NCBI GenBank assembly: GCA_016342385.1
Contig: JAEINM010000254.1
Location: 1 to 6,321, forward strand
Direction: 5' to 3'
DNA: 6,321 nt
DNA from: Spirochaetaceae bacterium
Lineage (GTDB): Bacteria; Spirochaetota; Spirochaetia; DSM-2461
Shown: one piece after another, positions 1 through 5,872 of the stretch
Layout: each line of letters begins with the position of its first letter
How positions within the stretch are numbered: the stretch's first letter is position 1
Notes under the pieces: generated by a model
The model's input: only the letters and a program-made list of their open reading frames with translations
What the model was told of the DNA's origin: nothing
The model's database searches: none
Position numbers and translations under genes: made by a program

Positions 1-1
1 G

Positions 2-577
2 TCTATTAATGAGTCGGGGAAAAGGGTTGCTGAAATTATTGACAATATGCTCACATTTTCCAGAAAGAGCGATGGACAGTTTTCATCGCGATCCATAAGT
101 GAGCTTATCGATAAAACACTGGAATTGGCCTATTCTGATTATGATCTGAAAAAGCAGTATGATTTCAAGCTTGTATCAATAAATAGAGAGTATGATGATG
201 ATCTTCCCTATGTCCCCTGTGAAAGTGCCAAAATACAACAGGTAATATTGAATATTCTAAGAAATGGAGCTCAGGCCATGCAGAGTTCCCATACTGAAAA
301 CCCCACATTTTCAATTATACTTAAAAAAGATTCGAACCGGAAAATGATCAGTATTACTATACAGGATAATGGGCCGGGTATGGATGAAGCCACGCGTAAA
401 AGAGTCTTTGAACCCTTTTTTACAACAAAGGATGTGGGTGTCGGTACAGGACTGGGATTAAGTGTTTCCTATTTTATCATTACTGAGAACCACAATGGAG
501 AGTTGGAAGTAGAATCACGTCCGGGAGAAGGATCTCGTTTTATAATAAGACTACCCTATAATCCTTTGGCTAATTAA
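2..577 (+). CDS. Sensor histidine kinase, C-terminal part (partial, 5' end outside window)
   Basis: This is the catalytic end of a two-component sensor kinase, which binds ATP and phosphorylates a conserved histidine. The reading frame is open from base 2, so the protein continues past the left edge; 191 residues are visible. The first residues (KRVAEIIDNMLTFSRKS) look like the second helix of the HisKA dimerisation domain, so the phosphorylated His lies just outside the window. The HATPase_c domain follows with all its boxes. The N box is QQVILNILRNGAQAM (about 241-280), with Gly where Ala or Ser is usual after the Asn. The G1 box is DNGPGMD (365-385), the F box is FEPFF (407-421), and the G2 box is GTGLGLS (443-463). 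The stop is TAA at 575-577. No response regulator follows; the next gene is pyruvate kinase behind its own promoter. Sensor domain and signal are unknown. An intact kinase domain is near certain, but the physiological role cannot be assigned. Confidence 0.93.
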   Translation, partial: SINESGKRVAEIIDNMLTFSRKSDGQFSSRSISELIDKTLELAYSDYDLKKQYDFKLVSINREYDDDLPYVPCESAKIQQVILNILRNGAQAMQSSHTENPTFSIILKKDSNRKMISITIQDNGPGMDEATRKRVFEPFFTTKDVGVGTGLGLSVSYFIITENHNGELEVESRPGEGSRFIIRLPYNPLAN

Positions 578-627
578 CATGTTTTTCTCATATTGTAAAG
601 AAAAATATTTACTCAGCTCATAATTTA

Positions 628-656
628 TTGACATCATGACTCCTTATCTTTATCCT
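628..656 (+). promoter_or_regulatory. Candidate sigma-70-type promoter for pyk
   Basis: A perfect TTGACA -35 hexamer at 628-633 is followed after 17 bp by TATCCT (651-656), a 4/6 match to the -10 consensus. Transcription would start near 663, giving a leader of about 25 nt that carries the GGAGAG ribosome site at 679-684, just before the ATG at 689. This implies that pyruvate kinase is transcribed independently of the upstream kinase gene. The assignment rests on consensus matching only. Confidence 0.55.
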
Positions 657-688
657 TCTAAGCATTAGAGAACAAAGCGGAGAGAAAA

Positions 689-2104
689 ATGAAGAAAAAA
701 CAGACGAAGATTGTAGCAACAATCTCGGACTTGAAATGTGATGTTGATTTTCTGACAGCCCTGTACCAGAATGGAATGGATGTTGTCAGGTTAAATACAG
801 CTCATCAGACTCATGATGATACATTGAAAGTCATTGAGAATGTAAGAAAAGTATCAGATAAAATTGCCTTACTCCTCGACACGAAAGGTCCAGAGGTCAG
901 AACATGTGATATGGAAAAAACTCTTAATTTTAAAGAGGGTGATGAAGTCCTGATTTCCAATAAAAAGGTCGATAATAAATCTTTTTTTAAGGTCAACTAT
1001 GACGGATTTGTTAAAGATGTGGATAAGGGTCATATTATTCTGATCGATGATGGTGAAATAGGTCTTAAAGTTTTAGATAAAAAAAATGATGCTCTAATAT
1101 GTACTGTTTTAAACGATGGAGAGATCAAGAACAATAAAAGCGTAAATGTTCCCGATGTATCTATTCAGCTTCCTTCTCTCACTCAGAAAGACAAAGACTT
1201 TATTCAATTTGCTGCACAGAACAATATTGATTTTATTGCCCATTCTTTTGTGCGCAATAAACAGGATGTTCTCGATGTACAGAAAATTCTGGATAAGCAT
1301 AACAGTAATGCGAAAATTATTGCTAAAATAGAAAATAGGGAAGGGGTCGATAACATCGAGGAAATTCTCGATTTTGCCTATGGAATCATGATTGCCCGGG
1401 GTGATCTGGGGATTGAGATTCCAGCTGAGCAGGTTCCTGTTGCACAGAAAAATATAATCAATATATGCAAAAGAAGAGCTCAACCGGTTATCACTGCTAC
1501 CCAGATGCTACATACCATGATTAATAATCCTAGACCGACCAGGGCGGAAGTCAGTGATGTGGCCAACGCTGTTTTTGACGGGACTGATGCTCTTATGCTT
1601 TCCGGCGAAACGGCATATGGTGATTATCCTATTGAATCGGTTCAGACCATGTCGAACATTGCCATAAATGTTGAACAACAGAAGCCTCATGCATTGAGTA
1701 ATACGGGGTACAGAGATAATACTGTGAGAAGTTTTCTCGCCAGAAATGCCGTAAAAGCCGCTGTCAAACTGCCTGTCTCTGCCATTGTGTCCGATACTCA
1801 TTCCGGTTATTCCGCCAGAATTCTCGCTTCTCATAGAAGTCATGTTCCCATATATGTTATGTGTCATGAAAGAGATGTTATGAGGCGATTATCTTTGAGC
1901 TATGGTCTATACCCCGATTTTATCGAGGCGGCCGATACTATTTCAGATCTTACGACAAGAAACCTCAACCACCTGGTCAAGGAGACTGAATTAAATATTA
2001 CCGATATGGTTGTTCTTATGGCCGGTAATCCCCAGTCGACAGAAGCGGCAGATTTTATTGAAATAAACACAATAGCAAATTGTGTGAAAAATGTATTGAC
2101 CTGA
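689..2104 (+). CDS. pyk: Pyruvate kinase
   Basis: This cytoplasmic enzyme transfers phosphate from phosphoenolpyruvate to ADP, giving pyruvate and ATP in the last step of glycolysis. It has 471 residues, the usual bacterial length. The ATG has a GGAGAG site 4 bp upstream. The (beta/alpha)8 domain carries R34 and N36 in VVRLNTAH, then DTKGPEVR (64-71). The B domain spans about 72-160. Next come KIE (213-215, the catalytic Lys region), IARGDLG (235-241, metal-binding Glu/Asp region), TATQM (269-273, proton-relay Thr) and the PTRAEVSDVANAV signature (283-295). The C-terminal domain starts near 345. Glu69 after DTKGP is the residue associated with K+-dependent pyruvate kinases; K+-independent forms have Lys there. 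Two core motifs are variant. TIGPAS is TISDLKC (11-17), and NFSH is NTAH (36-39), which replaces the serine K+ ligand with Ala38. From memory this matches the Bacteroidetes-type subfamily rather than a defective enzyme. The 3' end is 2 bp from the convergent gene's stop codon. Confidence 0.96.
   Translation: MKKKQTKIVATISDLKCDVDFLTALYQNGMDVVRLNTAHQTHDDTLKVIENVRKVSDKIALLLDTKGPEVRTCDMEKTLNFKEGDEVLISNKKVDNKSFFKVNYDGFVKDVDKGHIILIDDGEIGLKVLDKKNDALICTVLNDGEIKNNKSVNVPDVSIQLPSLTQKDKDFIQFAAQNNIDFIAHSFVRNKQDVLDVQKILDKHNSNAKIIAKIENREGVDNIEEILDFAYGIMIARGDLGIEIPAEQVPVAQKNIINICKRRAQPVITATQMLHTMINNPRPTRAEVSDVANAVFDGTDALMLSGETAYGDYPIESVQTMSNIAINVEQQKPHALSNTGYRDNTVRSFLARNAVKAAVKLPVSAIVSDTHSGYSARILASHRSHVPIYVMCHERDVMRRLSLSYGLYPDFIEAADTISDLTTRNLNHLVKETELNITDMVVLMAGNPQSTEAADFIEINTIANCVKNVLT
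2067..2085 (-). terminator. Candidate terminator of the minus-strand hypothetical gene, inside the pyk 3' end
   Basis: Read on the minus strand, a perfect 7-bp stem (ACACAAT with ATTGTGT, loop TTGCT) is followed directly by TTATTT. It lies about 22 nt past the stop of the minus-strand gene and within the last codons of pyk. On the plus strand the same stem is followed by GAAAAA rather than U, so the shape favours minus-strand termination. The stem has only two G-C pairs and is therefore weak. Confidence 0.3.
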
Positions 2105-2106
2105 TA

Positions 2107-3801
2107 TTACATATCATTTGAAAGAGTATGGGGAAGGGAATCCTTCCGGTTTTCCCTTTTCTGTTCTTTTTCCAGATAATCTCTAATAAAACTATTAAAA
2201 TCTTCAATACTCTCACAGATACGGTTAATATCTATCTGACTGGATTTGACTTTTCCCTGAGTGTATTTTATATCTTCCCTCAATTCATTAAACCGGTTCC
2301 GGCTGAGATAGGGTTTCAACTTAATCAATTCATCGGTCTGATAAATAAAGGTATCGACAATAAGTCCATTTTTCATATTACTCAATAAGACTTGTGCTTT
2401 TTTGCTGTCCATACGACTTATTAGATTGATAAATCGTTTATCGCCTACAAGTTTTTTTAACCGCAGGGTTTTAGATTCTTTTGCTCTGGATCCCGGCTCT
2501 TTTTCCAGTATGTATCTGGCTCTATAGGAGAGCAGTAATTTTCCTTCTGTTAATTCTCTGTATATATGATCGAGCATTTTTTCATTTGCTTTTAGAAGGT
2601 CATTATAGGATTTCGAATAAGCTCTGCTGAGTTGAAAATCTTCCTTTAATCTCAATGGAAGGTGATTGACAAAAACAGATGCAATGATAAAAGGAATCCT
2701 GAGGACTCGGGACTTTTCCTCACCTTTGACCCGATAAAAAAAAAGTTTTCTCATATCATCACCACTGATAGAATTGGAACTAAAATAATTCTGGCATATG
2801 AGACTTAGATCTCTCTCTTCGATTACGGATAAAAAATCTCTTATGAGAAAACTACCATGAGAGCGGTAAAACTGGAAAAAATCCCGGCGGAACAACTCTT
2901 TGTTTATCTGCAGAATTTTACCTTTAATTGTTGTACAGACATAATCGGGGAAAAGATTGATCAACTTCCTGGGAAAAATTAATCTATAGGGTATATCCGC
3001 CCCGGTTGTGTGAATCTGACCCATAAGAGTAAAATCTGAATAATCTGATGTTTGAGAAATATTACCGACTCCCGCCCTCTGAATATGTATCTCTTTCTTC
3101 AAAAAATCGCCCAGAGGTTTAATCTGTGCTTTTATCAGTTCTCTGACCAGAAAAGGGATCATTTTGCTATGGCCTGTAATCAGATAATACAATTGGATTT
3201 CCCGATTATCGATCATCAGAGTTGAGCTGTAACATGTTTCATTTTTAATTTCAGAATTATCCTGGGAGAAGAGTATTTTTTCATAAGAAATCGAGACAGG
3301 AGATTGCTTTATCGTAAGATCTTTAATCAATAACTGACCCAGGCGAAACTCCGGGCTATGATGAATCTCTATGATATCTTTCTCATTTGTATTTTTGAGA
3401 ATACTCCTGATAAATATAAAAAAATTCTGGTTTTTATCTGAATACATCTCTGAGCTACTGACAGTCCATAACATTTCATCTGAATCAACTGATTCATAGT
3501 CATACTGAAGAACCTCCAGTCTTGTGAGTTCATTCAGTTCCTGAATAAAATCGTTCACTTTTTCAATTTTTTTTCTGATGAATATTATTACGGGATACTG
3601 GTCGGTGTTGTGGCATAAGCTGAAAACCGAGGCAGAATCAATGTTCTTCAATTGATTTTTAAAACTGAGAAATTCTATGCTTTCAAGAGGAGATTCTGTA
3701 TTTATATAGTTATTAATAATCTGACTGATAGCCTGTTCCAGGGGAGGCTGCTCCGGTTCATTTATCTGTTGATTTTTTTTTCTTTTAAAGATATTAAACA
3801 T
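2107..3801 (-). CDS. Conserved-looking protein of unknown function (564 aa)
   Basis: I do not recognise this family. The ATG at 3801 is supported by an AGGA site 7 bases upstream on the minus strand (CAGGATAAAAA before the start). The protein is apparently soluble, with no convincing signal peptide or transmembrane helix. It begins MFNIFKRKKN, a short hydrophobic and basic tail that could touch a membrane or nucleic acid, followed by a polar Glu/Gln/Pro linker to about residue 22. Residues about 45-240 look like mixed alpha/beta. Residues about 255-300 (SDFTLMGQIHTTGADIPYRLIFPRKLINLFPDYV) look like a beta-rich module. From about 310 the protein is mostly helical and charged. It includes a region resembling short helical repeats (RDFLSVIEERDLSLICQNYF; LKKLVGDKRFINLISRMDSKKAQVLLSNMKNGLIV) that recalls FliG-like or other scaffold helices only in general style. 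The C terminus (540-564) is highly charged. The gene stands alone, divergent from tag and convergent with pyk. The long uninterrupted frame and good ribosome site make it a real gene; the function is open. Confidence 0.85.
   Translation of the reverse strand: MFNIFKRKKNQQINEPEQPPLEQAISQIINNYINTESPLESIEFLSFKNQLKNIDSASVFSLCHNTDQYPVIIFIRKKIEKVNDFIQELNELTRLEVLQYDYESVDSDEMLWTVSSSEMYSDKNQNFFIFIRSILKNTNEKDIIEIHHSPEFRLGQLLIKDLTIKQSPVSISYEKILFSQDNSEIKNETCYSSTLMIDNREIQLYYLITGHSKMIPFLVRELIKAQIKPLGDFLKKEIHIQRAGVGNISQTSDYSDFTLMGQIHTTGADIPYRLIFPRKLINLFPDYVCTTIKGKILQINKELFRRDFFQFYRSHGSFLIRDFLSVIEERDLSLICQNYFSSNSISGDDMRKLFFYRVKGEEKSRVLRIPFIIASVFVNHLPLRLKEDFQLSRAYSKSYNDLLKANEKMLDHIYRELTEGKLLLSYRARYILEKEPGSRAKESKTLRLKKLVGDKRFINLISRMDSKKAQVLLSNMKNGLIVDTFIYQTDELIKLKPYLSRNRFNELREDIKYTQGKVKSSQIDINRICESIEDFNSFIRDYLEKEQKRENRKDSLPHTLSNDM
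2132..2160 (+). terminator. Candidate terminator of pyk, inside the 3' end of the convergent gene
   Basis: A perfect 6-bp stem, GGAAGG with CCTTCC around a GAAT loop (2132-2147), starts 28 nt after the pyk stop. It is followed by GG and an interrupted pyrimidine tract (TTTTCCCTTTT, then further T runs to about 2171). The stem is GC-rich for this window. The T tract is not contiguous with the stem, so efficiency is doubtful. It overlaps the last codons of the minus-strand gene. Confidence 0.33.
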
Positions 3802-3818
3802 TTTTTATCCTGTTTTTC

Positions 3819-3863
3819 GTTCAAATGTTAAGATAGAATAATCTTATTCTCTTTTTTTTGAAC
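3819..3863. promoter_or_regulatory. Palindromes in the divergent intergenic region (possible operator)
   Basis: The gap between the unknown minus-strand gene and tag is very AT-rich and must carry promoters for both. It holds a 16-bp palindrome, AGAATAATCTTATTCT (3835-3850, 7-bp arms, 2-bp centre), nested inside a wider inverted pair GTTCAAA (3819-3825) and TTTGAAC (3857-3863). Such symmetry fits a dimeric repressor site. The regulator is unknown, and I could not place confident -35/-10 elements for either direction. On the plus strand the palindrome is followed by an 8-T run, but no gene ends there, so an intrinsic terminator is a poor reading. Confidence 0.3.
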
Positions 3864-3947
3864 TATCGGAAGAACTTAAGAATATATTGATTAAAGGATA
3901 TTTTGATAGATGATTAAATCAGAATTTAGATTTTTGAGGTGTTAATC

Positions 3948-4526
3948 ATGGATAAAGTGCGATGCAGCTGGTGTGAAGGTAGTGAGATCTATAGAGATTA
4001 TCACGATACAGAATGGGGCGTTCCTGTTTTTGACAATGAAAAAAAGCATTTTGAGAATCTTGTTCTTGAATCGGCTCAGGCGGGATTGAGCTGGATAACC
4101 ATCCTCAAAAGACGGGACACATACCGCCGGGCCTATGAGGGATTTAATCCTGAAATTGTTGCCACATGGGGAGAAGAAAAAATACAACTTCTTCTGCAGG
4201 ATCCCGGGATTATCCGCAATAGAAAAAAAATCGAATCATCTATCAATAATGCAAAGAGATTTCTTGAAGTACAAGAGGAATTCGGCAGCTTCTCCGGATA
4301 TTACTGGCATTTCCAGGAGGGAAAACCCATTATAAATCACTGGAAATCAGATAGTGAAATCCCGGCAATGACTGAACTTTCAGAAATGATTTCCAGAGAC
4401 ATGAAAAAAAGAGGATTTTCTTTCCTTGGTCCTACAGTTACTTATGCCAATATGCAGTCTCTCGGAATGGTCAATGACCACCTTGTCACTTGTTTCAGGC
4501 ATGGGGAAGTGCAGAAATCAATATGA
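3948..4526 (+). CDS. tag: DNA-3-methyladenine glycosylase I
   Basis: This base-excision repair enzyme removes 3-methyladenine from alkylated DNA. The protein has 192 residues from the ATG at 3948, close to the 187 of E. coli Tag, and aligns with it end to end. The zinc ligands of the family are present: Cys6 and His19 near the N terminus, His178 and Cys182 near the C terminus with the same HxxxC spacing. Base-recognition residues equivalent to E. coli Tyr16, Glu38 and Trp46 are Tyr18, Glu41 and Trp49 (in LESAQAGLSWITILKRR). The motifs DPGIIRNRKKI (DAGIIRHRGKI in E. coli) and KKRGFSFLGPTVTYANMQSLGMVNDH are also clear. A GTG at 3939 in frame would add three residues, but the GAGGTG Shine-Dalgarno at 3936-3941 overlaps it and is well placed for the ATG at 3948. 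The gene is followed after 35 bp by the channel gene on the same strand, so the two are probably cotranscribed. Confidence 0.96.
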   Translation: MDKVRCSWCEGSEIYRDYHDTEWGVPVFDNEKKHFENLVLESAQAGLSWITILKRRDTYRRAYEGFNPEIVATWGEEKIQLLLQDPGIIRNRKKIESSINNAKRFLEVQEEFGSFSGYYWHFQEGKPIINHWKSDSEIPAMTELSEMISRDMKKRGFSFLGPTVTYANMQSLGMVNDHLVTCFRHGEVQKSI

Positions 4527-4561
4527 TCTATAATATCTATGCAAATTAGAGGAGAAGTATT

Positions 4562-5812
4562 TTGAATCAGTTTTTCTATCATTTTTTTTCCCGTTTAGGT
4601 TTATCCGAAACCTACGCGGTATTAAGCAGTAAAACAGTATTATTAATAATTATCATTCTCGTCAGTTTTCTATCCAACTGGGTTACAAAAAAGATCTTAC
4701 TATCTGTGATTTCCAAAATTGTCCATAAAACCGTAAATAAATGGGATGATATACTCCTTGAACGGGGCATATTCTCCCGCCTTTCCCATATTGTACCGGT
4801 TTTGGTTCTTTATTTTTCATCACCTCTCATTTTTCAGAATTCAGAGACGATTGCCCCCATTCTTCAGCGATTTATACTCGCATCACTTATAGTCGTTTTT
4901 CTCAGGGTTATCAGCTCATTTATCAGTGCCATCAATGCCATTTATTCTCTCTATAATATATCGAAGACCCGACCCATAAAGGGGTACCTTCAAATAGTCC
5001 GGGTCATTGTGAGCATTCTCGGAATGGCTCTGGTCATCACAACTATTCTGAATAAATCTGCTCTGGGATTAATCTCGGGAATCGGAGCACTTTCGGCTGT
5101 ACTTATGCTTATCTTTAAAGACTCTATTCTCGGACTGGTGGCCGCCGTACAATTATCGGGAAATGATATGATTCATATTGGAGACTGGATCAGTGTTCCC
5201 GATTACGGGGCTGATGGCGATGTCATAGATATAAAATTACAGACAGTTACAATTCAGAACTTTGATAAAACACTCGTCAATGTTCCCATATACAGCCTCA
5301 TCTCATCGTCATTTAAAAACTGGAGGGGGATGAGTGATTCCGGAGGAAGGCGGATTAAACGTCATCTCAATATCGATATGAACAGTGTTAAATTCTGTTC
5401 TGATGAGATGGTTGCCAGGTTTAAAAAAATTGAACGGCTCGGTTCATTCATTTCTGAAAAAGAGAAAGAAATATCTGAAGATAACAGAGGAAAGAATATT
5501 GATACAACCTTGCCTATAAACGGGCGCCGCATGACAAATCTTGGTGTTTTTCGGGCCTATATCGCATTGTATTTACAAGATCACAGTAAGATCAGCAATA
5601 ACATGACTTTTCTGGTCCGGCAACTTCAGCCCTCTGATAAAGGTATTCCCCTGGAAATCTACGTTTTCAGCATTGACCAGAACTGGAACCATTACGAAAG
5701 TATACAGGCGGATATTTTTGACCATCTTCTCGCATGCATATCTTTTTTTGATCTGGCTGTTTATCAGACACCATCAAGCCTGGATTTCAGAACAAGTTTC
5801 AAGTCGTCATAA
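4562..5812 (+). CDS. ybdG: Mechanosensitive ion channel of the YbdG/MscM type (MscS superfamily)
   Basis: This is an inner-membrane channel of the MscS superfamily, which opens under membrane tension and helps in osmotic downshock. The 416 residues match E. coli YbdG (415) in length and layout. Predicted membrane helices lie near 24-41, 74-90, 100-125 and 142-163, then the pore-lining segment at about 166-199 (ALGLISGIGALSAVLMLIFKDSILGLVAAVQLS). The beta domain follows: IGDWISVPDYGADGDVIDI (206-224) and NVPIYSLISSSFKNWRGMSDSGGRRIKR (240-267). The YbdG-specific C-terminal region has LPINGRRMTNLGVFRAY (317-333), FLVRQLQPSDKGIPLEIYVFS (350-370) and IQADIFDHLLA (381-391). The start is TTG, set by AGAGGAGAAG at 4548-4557; no ATG lies in a better position. 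It lies 35 bp after tag with no visible terminator between them. Its TAA stop (5810-5812) forms the first three bases of an intergenic repeat. The product is secure; the symbol follows the E. coli homologue. Confidence 0.94.
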   Translation: MNQFFYHFFSRLGLSETYAVLSSKTVLLIIIILVSFLSNWVTKKILLSVISKIVHKTVNKWDDILLERGIFSRLSHIVPVLVLYFSSPLIFQNSETIAPILQRFILASLIVVFLRVISSFISAINAIYSLYNISKTRPIKGYLQIVRVIVSILGMALVITTILNKSALGLISGIGALSAVLMLIFKDSILGLVAAVQLSGNDMIHIGDWISVPDYGADGDVIDIKLQTVTIQNFDKTLVNVPIYSLISSSFKNWRGMSDSGGRRIKRHLNIDMNSVKFCSDEMVARFKKIERLGSFISEKEKEISEDNRGKNIDTTLPINGRRMTNLGVFRAYIALYLQDHSKISNNMTFLVRQLQPSDKGIPLEIYVFSIDQNWNHYESIQADIFDHLLACISFFDLAVYQTPSSLDFRTSFKSS

Positions 5813-5872
5813 TGGCATGGGACGGTCGGGTCTCTAATGGTACGGGACAATCGCGACCGTCCCTTACCATTA
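5810..5872. repeat. Three-copy 19-bp repeat cluster (REP/BIME-like) between convergent genes
   Basis: A unit with consensus TAATGGYAHGGGACRRTCG occurs three times: plus at 5810-5828, plus at 5835-5853, and inverted at 5854-5872. Pairwise identities are 15/19 (copies 1 and 2), 17/19 (1 and 3) and 16/19 (2 and 3). Copies 2 and 3 abut with no spacer around TCGCGA; copies 1 and 2 are separated by 6 bp. Copy 1 or copy 2 can pair with copy 3, giving alternative hairpins: one with a 25-nt loop and only two mismatches, the other essentially loopless with three. TAA at the head of copy 1 is the channel gene's stop, and TAA at the head of copy 3 is the accB stop. The plus-strand hairpin is followed by a T-rich TTATTTTA, so it may also end transcription of the channel gene. 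Head-to-tail and inverted organisation resembles bacterial interspersed mosaic elements; mobility is inferred. Confidence 0.72.

Noticed and set aside
582..605. Inverted pair TTTTTCT/AGAAAAA after the histidine kinase gene, considered as a terminator
   Set aside because: The stem has only one G-C pair and no T tract follows; it is expected by chance in AT-rich DNA.
578..688. Riboswitch or leader regulatory RNA upstream of pyk
   Set aside because: The predicted promoter leaves only about 25 nt of leader, too short for a structured aptamer, and no conserved fold is visible.
1109..1483. Minus-strand open frame of 124 codons inside pyk
   Set aside because: It is fully antisense to well-conserved pyruvate kinase motifs, has no recognisable domain and no supporting context; a shadow frame.
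1508..1867. Minus-strand open frame of 119 codons inside pyk
   Set aside because: Opposite a conserved part of pyruvate kinase, with low-complexity composition and no independent support.
3939..3947. GTG start for tag three codons upstream of the ATG
   Set aside because: The GTG overlaps the GAGGTG ribosome site, which is spaced correctly for the ATG at 3948; the family's N terminus also fits the ATG.
5810..5872. CRISPR array or phage attachment site reading of the three-copy repeat
   Set aside because: Copies are in mixed orientation, with spacings of 6 and 0 bp and no spacer sequence, and no cas or integrase gene is near.
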